DNA of 64,000 bases, taken from the NCBI GenBank assembly GCA_951394405.1, contig OX596339.1, positions 2,170,001 to 2,234,000 of the forward strand, in the 5' to 3' direction. Each line of letters starts with the position of its first letter. The first letter of the stretch is position 1. Positions 12,787-24,133 of the stretch are shown here, in pieces. The notes beneath the pieces are model-generated. The model did no database searches. It was not told the DNA's origin and saw only the letters and a program-made list of their open reading frames with translations. Made by a program: the position numbers and the translations under genes. Source of the stretch: Coprinellus micaceus (taxonomy: Eukaryota > Basidiomycota > Agaricomycetes > Agaricales > Psathyrellaceae).

Positions 12787-12851
12787 AAAATAAATATTGA
12801 GACCCGTAGGTCTACCACTCCGGGAAAGCGTGTCATCCTTGTGCAGGGGCC

Positions 12852-12882
<31 letters not shown>

Positions 12883-12906
12883 TTCGTATGTCACCCCGAA
12901 GGGGAC
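12787..12906 (-). ncRNA. U6 spliceosomal snRNA
   Basis: Minus strand. It begins with a 5' hairpin GUCCCCUUCGGGGUGAC, then ACAUACGAAAAAAUUGGAACG and the near-invariant U6 core ATACAGAGAAGATTAGCATG, followed by GCCCCTGCACAAGGATGACACGC. The core contains the ACAGAGA box that pairs with the 5' splice site and the AGC triad for U2 pairing and catalysis. The core is not interrupted by an intron. The 3' part carries a small hairpin (AGACC UACG GGUCU) and ends near the TTTT run at 12790-12787, a Pol III terminator. The exact 3' end is inferred. Confidence 0.93.
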
Positions 12907-13627
12907 AAAGGTTAAGGCTACGTTGGCTTGGGCAATATCCAAGTTTTGTATTTTGTTCAGATGGCGGGGTGGGCTGACTAAGCATTACCCGGAAGTCGAG
13001 CCCATACCAGTACCGTAACGTGGAGTTCCTCTCCGAATGTTACTACTACACTGCTGGATGTAGCCTAAAAGGCGTCAATATAACAGGTGCGTCTGGACGG
13101 ACAGAAATGGTGTTGTGCCCTTCGAGGAATGCTAAATTTAGGCTCGTGTTAGACGCGCCGGGATCCCGTCATGGCGAGAGAAATCACTTCTCGTCATACG
13201 GCAAACCGCCCATCTGCCATGTTACTTCCTCTGTGTGCTCGCAAGAATCACAAGACACTCTTTGAAAAACCAATTAGCAACGGCACGCCGTCGCGGGCCA
13301 ATATACATTATTTTTGTAGTACAACGAGTGAAGCCGGTGACGGAGAAGTCCAACATTCAAACCACAGTGTAGGAGGGAGAGTGAATTGACTCTGCAAAAG
13401 CTAAGCGCTGGGGAGTAAAGGGAATATGAAAGTCTCGAACGAGGAAAGGATCCGCAAGCGTGATTAACAGAGAAGGAGAAAGGCTGTCAGTTGATAAGGT
13501 GGTGCACCGAGAGAAGTAAGGCGCCATCAAGTGCGCTGACACTTGAAAACAAATGCACGATCGTGCAACGAACGCACCAGCAAAGGGGTGGTTGAAGCGA
13601 CAAGAAGATAAAGAACCTGAAGGAATA
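12907..13627. other. Intergenic: U6 promoter and 3' flank of bHLH gene
   Basis: Holds the upstream region of U6 (AT-rich segment around 12940-12960 in minus orientation) and the 3' end of the next gene. No coding evidence. The stretch 12124-12278 before the MITE is the eIF3j 3' UTR. Confidence 0.45.
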
Positions 13628-15074
13628 TTAGCCAGAGCTAGAAACCCCGCCGCCTGAGGCCCCATTTCTCCTCTCTTTCGGCTTCACCTGCGAAGGGTCG
13701 TCATCATCTTCCCCTTCAGCGAGCTCGCCTTCGCTCTCCTCAGCCTCTTCGTCACCAAACTTGCCCTCTCCTCCTTTCCATTCCCGTTCCCATATCGGAT
13801 GGGGAGATAACGGCAGTAGGCAAGGGTGGCCGGGAGGTAGCATCGACCGCGCATTCTGCAACCGGGATAACAGATTTGATCGCTCGGATAAGAGGTCGTT
13901 GATATAGTCGATGGCTGGAGAGAAAGCAGGTAAGCAGAGCGTCTTTAGGGACGATAGAAGGCTGCATACTCTTTGATAGGACCACGTTCTCACTCCTAGG
14001 CCCAGCTCTACCGTCGATCTTGTCTCTCGCACTGGTTGGCCCCACATCCTCCCCGTCTTTCTTCTTCGATGCTCTCTTCTTCCCAGCGGCCTTCCCCTTG
14101 GAATTGGCTAGTCCGGCAGCAGCTTGCGCGGCGTTTAACCTGGCCTCCTCCTCCTCCTCCCTAATCGCCTCCCTCAACGCGGGCACGGTTTCACAAAGCG
14201 CCTCGTAGCCTCTCCGAATGTTGGCCCGTCTCTTCTGCTCCGATTGGATATGGTTTGCCTTCTTCTGCGACGGCGACAACAGAGCAGGCTTGGATGAGGA
14301 TGCGGCAACACCATTGGGATGTGGAGATTGCGACGACCGCCCTTGTTGCGACGAGGACTGTCCTGTCCGTTGTCTGGGTGCCGTGGCTGTTGCTGGGCTG
14401 CCATTCGAGAGTGACATCGAGCGGCTCCCCGACGATCGGACAGGTCGCTTTGGTGGAACTGCGGTGCTCGAGCTGTGTGCCGAACTCTGGGACTGGGAAC
14501 GGGTAAGCTGCGGAAGATGACCATTGAGGTGGAGGTGCTGCTGGGGTGGGGGATACGAGAAAAGGTCTGGCGATGTCGGACTCGCCAAGCTCAGAGACTG
14601 TTGTGGGTGGTGCTGGGCATGGGTGTATTGCTGCTGGGGATAGGAGGGATTGTGGTGCTGGAAGGAGCCTTTCTGGTTCAAGAAGGGAAAGGGCTCGTGT
14701 GCTGACGAGTACATATGCTGTGGATGTAGGGGCTGGGTCAGCAGTGGCTGCTGCTGCTCCAGATGGTGCCGCATCTGAGGGGTATACATGAGATGTTGCT
14801 GGTGGCTTTGGAGATCCGGATGAGCAGGTATCGATCCGTCGTTCCATCCTGCAGCATCTAATGACATGAGATCCTTGGTAGCCTTGGTCAGAGTGTCGTT
14901 TTGCGGTGGTGGGGGCAATGGGTCGACGCTGATCTCGTCGTCGTCTCTCCGCATGGAGTGGGGGTTGAATTGCGAAGCATATGAAGCCCAGTCATTCGGA
15001 GGCTGAGAGCTATCCACCGATGTGAGGAAGGACTGGAATGCGATGGATTCCGAGGGCGTCAAGAGGGTCTCCAT
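13628..15074 (-). CDS. bHLH transcription factor
   Basis: Exons 15074-13970 and 13914-13628; 463 aa. Long His/Gln/Ser/Pro-rich N-terminal region, then a basic helix-loop-helix: basic region and helix 1 KKANHIQSEQKRRANIRRGY and EALCETVPALREAI, a long Lys/Ala-rich loop (about 50 residues), and helix 2 entering through the splice junction: VLSKTIDYINDLLSERSNLL. The intron (13915-13969) sits exactly inside helix 2 and must be removed to complete it. His and Glu in HIQSEQKRR with a following Arg match E-box (CACGTG/CANNTG) binders of the Max/USF type. The C-terminus is acidic. Nuclear. The extended loop is typical of several fungal bHLH factors. Confidence 0.9.
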
Positions 15075-17496
15075 CTGTGCCGGAGGTCACCTATCGGGCA
15101 AGTTCCGGGCTGGAACTGATAAAAAGCAGAAATAGGCACCACCGGGTGGGGTGAGTGGATTCCTGCAGAAAGAACGGGGTAGTGAGCAAGAGACATCCAG
15201 GGAAGCCTTGGAACAGGTCATTTACGGCGTAGAAGCAAAGTCCGACGAGCGTCAGTTGTCGGTTCAGAGGCACTGGGACGGGATTTGCATGTGAAATGAA
15301 AGGAAGAGAGGGGTTGATGTGGCTGTGCGTCCTGGCTGTCTTCCCTGGCTGCGCTCCCACGGCTGGTTTGGGAGGTCCACGTTGGTCCACTACGTTCGTT
15401 GACGGAGCTCCTGTCGAACGGAGGAGCGAGAGGGCAGATGGACACCAAGTGAGAAGTAGCTCCTTTTCTACCCCTTCTACGATCGAATGAGAATTCGTTC
15501 TGACATATTAACGGCATCGTAATAGGTTGAACATTCACAAGGACCTGGATCTCAACAGCCAGTCGAGGCTCGTGGTCACTCTTGCACATGGCTCAGATTT
15601 CCCTACTGGATGGGTGGCGTCGAAAAGGTAGGAAAGGGCTCCAATCAAGGCTGTGCCGGCATCCTATGGTCTCGCGGTGATCGGTTGGATGCACCCGTTT
15701 CGTCGGTTGACAACGACTTAGCGTTGGTTTTTTCTTGATTTGGATGAGTTGATCCTATTCTCTGGGAACTCCATTTCAGCTCTCGCCGTTTGGGAAGCGA
15801 TCTACCAAACGAGTGGGTTATCCTCTGTTTTTCTCTCGCGATGACGATTGTTTTTAGTACTTGAATGGCCCGCCCTCTGCAGGTCCGGGTCCGGGTATGC
15901 CTTCTGGCTCAGCTTGCTCATCCTCTACGGCCGACCTCCTAGGATCTTATCTCTGCGACCGCTTGACGTCACGGCTCCGTTTGGTGTCTGCTTTATACTG
16001 CCTCCAACGCATCTCCTGCGTCCTCGGCGCACTTGTGACCGTTTTGCGAAGTTGAGCCTCGTCCACGCTACAGTGGCTTCTTTCGGACGCTTTCCACAAC
16101 CGAAATGAGACGTCAATCTCAATCACTCAACCGAGCACTTGGTGGGCCTGAATGCTTGGGCTTTCCAGCGCCTAACCTGGGCGAGGAAGTTGGAGCAAAA
16201 TGTCGTACAACGCCTGGACGCGAGAGCTTGAGGCGGGTTCGTCACTCAACGCTCACTGTCGCCAGACAGTAAATCAAACTGGCGAACTTCTCCCCCGACC
16301 GACCGGACCCACATGCTTTCGACGCTGGCCTTGATCGCTGCGGCTGCCAGGCACGCTTTCTCGATCGTGGAAGCGTACAGCCAACCCGAATACCATTTCC
16401 AGAAGGACGACTAAGATTCTGACAGAGTGTAACTGCATCTGGGCGCACAATGGGACCCTGCATGTCCTCGTGGATTGACTTTAGCATTGACTTTGCTCCC
16501 ATGGCCCCAAGTTCCTCAACGAAGGAAGAAGAAGTCGGCCGAGGTAACGTACACTCTCGCCCACGTTCTTTATCTCCCTTGGTAAAAACCTCTTTATCGA
16601 TGGCCACGTCCTCCGATAGCGTCTTCCTCGATCGCCTTCGCGTTTCCCGCCTCGGAAGCTCGTGTACCGATATGCGTCCACGGCGTCGAACCATGGGAGC
16701 CATTTTTGAAAGCACGACATTCGCTGGTATGTTTGGAGATAGAATCCTACCCCACCCCCACTCGCTTCTATCGTTATTGTCGCTCTCCATGGGGCCCCAA
16801 TTTTTTTCCCCATGGACCGAACCCGAAGGGATTGGCCACTCGTCTGAGACGGCGTAGGGAGGCATTTCTCACCCAGGAGCCTGCAATAGTACGACAAGTC
16901 GTACTTGTGGGGCCGTTGTGAGTTTTTTCCCCCATGTCCCCGGCCTCGGTGCATTAACTTCGCCCAACCAATCTCACTAGGGTCTATCCGCTGTGTGCCT
17001 TCGAGCCGGTGCAAACGCGAGGTGTCTTCCTACTTCTGGTTGAAAATAAGGGCTTTTTAGAGGTTAAGATCCACTAAATCCGAGGTATGGAGAAGGCCCT
17101 CGCGTTGCTTCTGTCCTGACTGACGAATCCGGGATGGTACTGGATATGGCCCCGGTCGACCAGGTGACCCGTGCCCACTGGACTTCGTCGTTAAGAGGGA
17201 AAAGGCGCCTAACATTCAGGCTGTCAAGTATTTCAATTTGGGGTCGGACAAGGCGGGAGCGCTGGTTGTTTCGATTGTGTGCATACTACTAAAATACAAT
17301 GCACCTGCACACAAGCGCTGCTACTTGGAGAACAAGGTGCCAAGGGCTATATGAAGGCCTCTGGCCCCAAACCATCGTTCTTTCGTTCACCTTCTTTTCC
17401 TAGGCCTGATCCTTGGCCCGAGTGCCCGCACTCGTTCCTCAAGTCCGATTTTGCACCACACCTTGCAGGAACCCACACCCACGCCTCCAAGCGAAG
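15075..17496. other. Long intergenic region, one doubtful ORF
   Basis: About 2.4 kb upstream of two divergent genes. A minus-strand ATG frame at 16242-16865 (207 aa) is open but has low complexity of charged residues, no homology I recognise and an overlapping open frame on the other strand (16450-16857). I do not call it a gene. No RNA gene or repeat seen. Confidence 0.4.
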
Positions 17497-18076
17497 ATGA
17501 TGACGAAGCCCACTCCAACCCCCTTCCTCTTCCCCTTCCTACTTTGTCTTATAATCCTTCTATTCCACGGGTTTCATCCAGTTCTCGCTGAACTTCCTCC
17601 GGACTGCAGCGCCTCTTGTGGCGTCGTGGACTACCTCCAGGTATATTTTATCCATCCTATCGATTAGCTTGAATTTCCGAATTGACGGGGCGTGTGGGTA
17701 CTAGGCTTGCAAGAGCGGTGATATCGAATGCACATGCGCTCCTCATGCTATTTCAGATGCTGATGCATGCCTTTCATGCCTCACGGATTCTGGGATTGAC
17801 GTATCGGTGGTCCAGGGCTTCGAATCTTTGACAGGTTCGCTATTCCATAAATATTTATGTTGCTTGCGGAGTGTGCTCACAGGGTCCTTTCGCGTTTCAA
17901 CAGATGTAGGGCGGCTGTGTGAGGGTCGCGAGGTCGTCAATGCGGGTTCCAAACCGCAGCCGTCATCGGGGACATCCCAAAGCTCGTCTGGCAATGCTCA
18001 CGGAGCGCCAAGAGCGATAACTTGGGCTTTCACTGGACTACTCTCGGTCACGACTCTCTCCCTTACAGTGTACTAG
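17497..18076 (+). CDS. small secreted 8-Cys GPI-anchored-type protein (family member B)
   Basis: Exons 17497-17640 (144 nt, phase 0), 17705-17834 and 17904-18076 (phase 1); 148 aa. Signal peptide (FLFPFLLCLIILLFHGFHPV) then CSASC...LQACKSGDIECTC...CLSCLTDSGID...LC, the same Cys order as the gene at 8266, followed by a short Ser-rich linker and a hydrophobic tail (AITWAFTGLLSVTTLSLTVY) compatible with a GPI signal. Exon 1 has exactly the same length as in member A, and both intron phases match. Two adjacent ATGs are possible starts (17497 or 17500). Confidence 0.83.
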
Positions 18077-18963
18077 ACGGTCGATGCACCTCGCTTACCA
18101 CACCGTGCCACGTCGCCTGCCTACCATCCTCCTTTATCTCCCCCTCACGATCACGAAACGACCTTTGACGCTGTTTGCATCTTATCGTACCAATAATTTT
18201 GTAATGACCTACTCAACCGCAGGCGGTTTCTAGTTCAAAGTAATCAATCTCAATCTGCCAGGGCTGAGCTGTTCGGGGTCTGCCCCCTGGTACGACTTGG
18301 CGCTCGAGCCCCAGCGTGGCTCGTGCAGTTTCGTTTCAGCGGAGCTTCACTTGATTTCTAGCACTTATATGAGCTTAGTTACATTCTCCGGCTCTGTCGC
18401 CCGTGTCTTGTTCCGTTAGAACACTTAAGTATTATGATCGCCACCCTTGCATTGGGAGTAGACGTATCTACCCAGAGAAATACAAAGCTCCACGAATATG
18501 CATATTCGGTTTGTCGAGTTCCATCTGGATTGGATGTGGAGCGACAACCCATGTTGGCTTGTAGGCGCCCATCATGCGGTGAGCGCTTGGCGCGCCGCAT
18601 GGGGAAGGAGTAGTAGCCGCCTTGGCGTCATCGAACGGAAACGAACACGTCGAGCCCAACCACGGAACATCCTCAACCGACAGTTTCCTTGCTGTACGCA
18701 GCCTTATCCTATGCGAGTCTCTACTCGAGGTTACGGTACAGTGCCATTCCACACATCAGCCCTCGCAGGTTTCGCATTACCGGAAGAGAAAGCCAAGGGC
18801 TCCGGCGTGGTGATAACCCCCGTTGCTCAGACGTCACGACATCAAGATTTAAGAATTTCCATTACATCCGTCCCAGCCCTTTATAAGGGTATCCAAGGTC
18901 AAGAACCGGTTTTGAAGTTGCATCCCCGCCCTCGCCCCGACCGTCCCCAATACCAGCTTAAGG
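18077..18963. other. Spacer between secreted-protein paralogues B and C
   Basis: About 890 bp carrying the 3' UTR of member B and the promoter of member C. A TATA-like TTTATAAGG lies near 18880, about 85 bp before the ATG of C. No coding evidence. Confidence 0.5.
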
Positions 18964-19582
18964 ATGGTCAATCGTTCGCTCCTGTTGGCCACAGTTCTAG
19001 GACTTCTGGCTGCCTTCTCCCCAACCTTTGGGCAAGATGCCTCCAAGGCAGAAGGCTGCACCACGGTCTGCACAGAAACCGCAACCAGTATCCAGGTGCG
19101 CCGACCTTCCCCTGCACAGCTCTGCGGTGAAAGCTCATCGGATCCGGTGGCATTGTTATACGATTGGCTAGGCCTGTGGGGAGTACAACGCCGAATGCAT
19201 TTGCTCAGCGAAAGTTATCGCCCAAGTTGCGGACTGCGGGAAGTGTTTGACGGATGCTGGGCTCACAGGGGGAGACTACGAGGTTGTTGGGGGTGAGTGA
19301 ACCACTGCAAACCTATCCAAGAGGAATGAGGCTTAACCGGACATCCTATGAATAGAGCACACTGAGCTCTGCAGGAACCTCGGTATGGTCGACAACTCAA
19401 CTACCACCAGTACCTCCACATCCCTGGCCCCTAGTGCAACGCCGGATATCCCGGCAGCCGTCGCCAACGTCGCAAATGCGGCTACTCCCCCTTCCAATGG
19501 CGCTGCAGCGGCATCCCTGAATCTGGGCTTGGGGCTTATGGCGGCTGTTGTCGGACTAGCTATGAGCGGAGCCCAGCTCTAA
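18964..19582 (+). CDS. small secreted 8-Cys GPI-anchored-type protein (family member C)
   Basis: Exons 18964-19095 (132 nt, phase 0), 19172-19292 and 19356-19582 (phase 1); 159 aa. Signal peptide MVNRSLLLATVLGLLAAFSP (cleavage expected near FGQ), then CTTVC...IQACGEYNAECIC...CGKCLTDAGLTGG...ELC. A Ser/Thr-rich stalk (NSTTTSTSTSLAPSAT) and a C-terminal hydrophobic tail (LNLGLGLMAAVVGLAMSG) follow, as for GPI-anchored proteins. Its closest neighbour is member B, 890 bp upstream on the same strand. The N-terminal MVNR/MVNL similarity also ties it to member A. Confidence 0.85.
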
Positions 19583-20205
19583 GGCCTGTGCCGTTCGCAC
19601 CGAGTTCGCGTCACCGCCAAGGACCTTCGGGAACCCGGACATACACCACCTCCCACGCATTATACCATACGCACAATATGGACACCAGTGGTCGGAGATC
19701 TTGTGCTTGGGGACGGGCACGAAAAGATCCGACATGAAGACGTTTCAGGACGTTTCACATCTAACTTATTCCCTCTTTTGTACACATTCGTTTGAATCAG
19801 ATACCCACTGTGTTGTTGTACGTATACCCTAAGCTAATGAGCGCACGTATATTACTACGAAATTGAAGATTATGCATCGGGAACGGATGGATTGTGCCTG
19901 AGGTCACCGGGCTGGGTTGGCCGTCCTGGGAACGGTATCGACGTTGCCTCAATAGGAAATGGTGACGGTTGGGCGCCTTTCTTTCGAAGGCTCGTATCGG
20001 GGTCGTGTCTGAGAGGGAACTCAAGCCAGGGCGTATCTGAGACCATCTGTTAGGGTGCATAGAGGAGGTGGAAAGCCGTTACGCAAGGCGCCTGGCTTCG
20101 CGTATGCTCATTGCTTTCTAACTTCGAAATCCAGATCAAAATGTGAGGAGGCTTCGCATTCATCGCCTCGTCATCCGCTTCAGGAGGGTTCCAGAGAAAA
20201 ACCAA
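19583..20205. other. Intergenic before tRNA-Pro
   Basis: 3' UTR of member C and the 3' flank of the minus-strand tRNA; an AAAAA run at 20197-20201 serves as the Pol III terminator of the tRNA. Nothing else seen. Confidence 0.5.
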
Positions 20206-20308
20206 GGGCCCAACCGGGAATTGAACCCGGGACCACTCACATCTTCGCTCTTTAGCAGAGCGGGCTTTCACACCCGAAGCGAGTATCATACTACTAGACC
20301 ATTGGGCC
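20206..20308 (-). tRNA. tRNA-Pro(CGG) with 31-nt intron, copy 1
   Basis: Acceptor GGCCCAA pairs with TTGGGCC; the T arm is GTCCCGGGTTCAATTCCCGG; the anticodon stem CTCGC/GTGAG encloses TTCGGG...T with anticodon CGG. A 31-nt intron (20242-20272) lies one base 3' of the anticodon, the standard nuclear tRNA intron site. It contains CCCG complementary to the anticodon region and a small stem CGCTC/GAGCG. A T5 terminator follows. The mature sequence is identical to the copy at 63399-63501. Confidence 0.93.
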
Positions 20309-21361
20309 GATGCCCTTGTGCAGATAGGGGCTCCCATGACGTCAACGCCCCTGTTTGCGTGAAGCGCTCGGGTCGGGCGCTTATTTTTCTGTCTAGCGCC
20401 GTCGCTGGGAGAGCAAGCAGCGGCCTAGGTGTTTCTCGTGGCTCTCGTGGAGGAATTCGTGCTGGTCCTGCCTTCGCAGCCTTCCCGGGCCGCCTCAATT
20501 GTGTGGGTCGCTACCGTCCCAGCACACCGACAACGAGTTTATGTATGGAGTCACCTCCTAGCCGACCGCCAGCTTTCTTTCTTTCTCCAATGCTTTTGAT
20601 TTGACTTTCTCGTACTGACTGACCACCTGCCGGGCCGTGTGGACATCCCTGGCTTGTAAAAACGAATCTTGGAACGAATAGGGTCGCTCCCTGTGTTTCG
20701 TCCGTCCACCCGCTCCGAAACTACCAAGTTTGTCACATTTGTACTAATCCACTTGAAGGAAAAATTTCCCCCGTCTCAATCTTGCCTTTGCTCCTTGGCC
20801 TTCGTCTGGCACTGACTTCATTTCCCCCCTGGCGGCCCTAGTTCGCACGGACGGCGTTTGACCTGGCTTTGCCCACTCGCGCACAGCTCTCCATACGCCT
20901 ATCCCTTGTCCCCTCATTTTCTGCCAGCCCCGACCAAGTGGCCTCCAGCACCAGACCCGCTGTTCAAAGAAGATCGTTGGGTCTTTGGAAAGCAACAGGG
21001 CTTTGAGTTGTACACCACCAAAGATACGGTCATCGCGTTTCTATTCATTATATCGCATCTGAGTACCACCTATAGGTTGCACCCACTGAACCTGGACCGG
21101 ATCGAGCGCGATATCTGTCATGTTGCTAGTTGCAGAGCCCGAGCAGAGCCTTCCTGGGTTGTTTCAGGCCACTCTAAGCAACGATCACCCCGGAATCAAA
21201 ATAGGCAGTGCCCCTGACCAAAGGTTCGGAGTCCGAACTTGGACCACAACGGTCACCGCACTGGCCGTCGGATAGCTTCTGGCATCCTCCTTCGACAGGA
21301 CACCGTCGAGAGTGATCTCTTCGGGCGACAACTGACACATACTCTCATCGTAGGCGAAGCA
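20309..21361. other. Intergenic upstream of phosphatase gene
   Basis: About 1.05 kb, pyrimidine-rich toward the downstream gene. The frame of the phosphatase is open upstream to 21239 but only with a TTG start, so this part is treated as 5' UTR. Confidence 0.45.
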
Positions 21362-22904
21362 ATGGGCGCAGGCCGCATCCTTATATTACTCGCCCTTGTA
21401 GGCGCCGTTGCATTCACCTATTGCACACACTCCTTACGGCTCCAACTCGCCATCCCCAAATCCGACCTGTATAACTGGGCCTCCCAGGTGGTTAGGTATA
21501 CTGTGCCGTTCGGTGGACAGCCAAGTCGGGTCGTGAACTCGAACGTACCCAAACAGCCCAATTCCGACGAAAAGCCGATCTTCCACCAACTCGTCCAAGG
21601 CTACCAGGGCTCCAGGACGCCATTCACTCGCCATATAGTCGCAGTCGGCGATTTGCATGGGGACCTGCCAAATGCCCGTCGCGTTCTGCGGTTCTCGGAC
21701 GTTATTGACGACTACGACAATTGGTCTGGCAATGTGGATTTCTTCGTTCAGACTGGGGACATTATTGACCGGTCTGTGTTGGTCAGGCACCCTTGAATTT
21801 CGCCCTATTAACGTGTTTTCAGAGGAGATGATACAATTGCCCTGTTCAAGTGGATGGACAAGCTTCGGTCACAAGCAATCGCTTCTGGGGATACTGTCCT
21901 CTCGCATTTGGGGAACCATGAGTGGATGAATATGATCGGCGACTGGAGGTGCGCTCCGTATTCAACAGTCAAGAGTATAGTTTGACCTTCTCCCCCAAGA
22001 TACGTATATCCTTCAGAACTTAAGACCTTCGGTAGCGTCGCCGCCCGCCAACGCGTTCTCTCCACCGGCTCGATAGGTCGCTCATGGGCAGCCAACTATA
22101 GCACCGCATCTCGCCTCCCTCTCCACCCATCCCTCGGTGCCCCCAACACCCCCTACCCACCACAGCACGTGCACCACCTGCATTACGAGAAGGAGGTCGA
22201 CGAGTTCGGTTTTGAAGGGGAGTTTGATGTGTGGATGTTCAACAATCACCGCCGCCCCGAGAGCAAGAACCCTCTGTCGCATGCAGCGCTGTCGTTCGTG
22301 CATGGAGGCCTCTCGCCCACGTATTCGAACCTATCACCATTCCCAACGAAGATCAACGAGTTATCTGCATCTTTGATGGCGAAGCTGCAGAGGAGGGAAC
22401 AGCCGCCCCCGCATCCTCCCAATCCTTACCCTGGACTTCCGCCCAATACCACCAACGAAGAGAATGAGTTGTACGGCTCAGATGGCCCACTTTGGTATCG
22501 AGGATGGGCACAGGACGACGAAGCCACCGCGTGCAAGAAGGTCGACGCTGTCCTCGCAAAGACGGGAACGCGCAGGATGATCATGGGGCACACCCCTGAC
22601 TTCACTGTAAGTGGCACCTTGTCTAGCTACACCTCGGCCCCTCGCTGACGTGGTCTCGGTTTAGAATATTGTCTCGCGATGCGATGGCAAGATTATCATT
22701 ATCGACACTGGCATCTCGCACGCCTACGGGGGCGCCCTGTCTGCTCTCTCCATTCACTACACGCTTCACCCCGTAGGAGATGATGCAGAGCAGCGGTGGG
22801 TAGAACGGGAGACTATCAGCGCGTTATACCCCGACAAACGCACGCAGATTGTGGATGAGGAGCGGGAGATTGTGGGCGACTTCCGAGGGGACATCGTATT
22901 GTAG
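21362..22904 (+). CDS. Shewanella-like (SLP) calcineurin-fold protein phosphatase
   Basis: Exons 21362-21771, 21823-21948, 22000-22606 and 22665-22904; 460 aa. A metallophosphoesterase with motifs in order: VGDLHGD (about residue 95), TGDIIDRG (completed across the first intron), LSHLGNHEWMNM, FVHGGLSPTYS and MGHTPDFT, then a final strand block IIIIDTGISHAYGGALSAL. HGGLSP and GHT with the GNHEWM spacing fit the Shewanella-like protein phosphatase branch of the PPP family rather than PP1/PP2A. The N-terminus (ILILLALVGAVAFTYCTHS) is a signal anchor or signal peptide, so the enzyme is probably in the secretory pathway. The start is the first ATG in frame. Confidence 0.88.
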
Positions 22905-23010
22905 TCTTTTCCCGTACATTACTGTAATTTATGTTTTCGTGTCCTCATAGCTTGGTGCGGTGGTGCTTCACATTGACGCGGCTCCACTACGTGCGACAGT
23001 CAGAGGAGGA

Positions 23011-24133
23011 TCACTTTATCAAGGAGCTTGAACGTACCCAAGGATACCACGGCGACGAATTCTTGGAAAGCGTATCGGTCAGCTTGGGCTTCCGCTTTTC
23101 CATGAAGGCCTTGACGCCCTCACCCCCATCATGGGACCCAGCCAGAAGCTTCATGGCGCGCGAATCCAAGAGGTGGTTCTCCTCGGGGCTGTCACCGGGG
23201 TGGTGCAAGAGTCCTTTGGCGTACGCCACAGACACCTGGGCCGTGTTCTCCGCAAGGTCCTGGGCGAAGGCTTTGGCTGCAGGGTAGACCTCCTCGCGGG
23301 TAGGGAGGATGCGGTGGTAAAGCAGGGAAATGAGTGGCGAGGTGGGCTTGAGAGTTTCTCCTCCAAGGACAAGAGAGTTTGCACGGGAGAGGCCGACGAG
23401 CTTGGGGAGGAGGTAGCTCGAAACGGCTATATAAGGTGTCAGTTGCATGAATGTACTTCGATAGCACAGGAGTTTAGACGGGCCTTCTGGGACGATGCCT
23501 CGGCGAACGAAGGGGAAGGATAGCTTGGCGCCTTCCCAGACAAACCGGAAATCGAAGGGAAGTTGCATGGCCGTCATTCCAACGCCAGCCTAAGCACGGT
23601 ACAGGGTTATTCCATGGAGAGATAGTGGCGAAGAGGTAGGCACCCACTGCATGCCCGTTCACAGCTACGATGGTGATCTTACGGCAGTTGAGGATAGCGA
23701 GGGTGAGCTGTCCACCTCCATCGCGGTGGGCTGTAAGGTTATCAGCGTAAGATAGTGGTGAGATTCATCCGCTGTACATACCGTGCTCGCCTTCCTTCTC
23801 CGCCTCTAGATCCCACAACCTATCCCAACCCCCGGAGATATCTGCACCCGAGCAGAAGGCTGGAGCGGTGTGCTCAGCAGTGAGGATGACGACGCGAATC
23901 CTGTCGTCCTGGTCTGCGACCTCGAACACCTGGATGAGCTCATGCTGCACATCCTCAGTGAACGTGTTATAACTAATTCTCAGTGAGGACTGGATGTTCT
24001 GAGGGATGAAAGGACAGTCAACGTGAACGTACTACTTGGCACGGTTCACAGTGGCGGTGAGAACGGCACCGTCGAGGTTCAAGAGAATGGCCTTGAATTT
24101 GTTGCTCAGAGCTGCGTAGTCTGGGAGAGACAT
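23011..24133 (-). CDS. enoyl-CoA hydratase/isomerase (crotonase family)
   Basis: Minus-strand exons 24133-24033, 23972-23782, 23730-23648, 23589-23484 and 23426-23011; 298 aa. Crotonase-fold enzyme of fatty-acid beta-oxidation type. Visible are [20 protein letters not shown] (first oxyanion-hole region), [17 protein letters not shown] (second oxyanion loop, made by joining exons 3 and 4), [20 protein letters not shown] and RRGIVPE. Catalytic side chains in this branch differ from classical hydratases and I cannot fix the reaction. The intron 23427-23483 has a GC donor (GCCCGT) with a good branch site CAACTGACAC; removing it restores the family's [17 protein letters not shown]. Peroxisomal or mitochondrial location is not decided; the C-terminus is SLIK. 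Confidence 0.85.

Noticed and set aside
16242..16865. 207-aa minus-strand ORF in the 15-17.5 kb spacer
   Set aside because: Overlaps an equally long plus-strand frame, has no splice-linked continuation and no recognisable domain.
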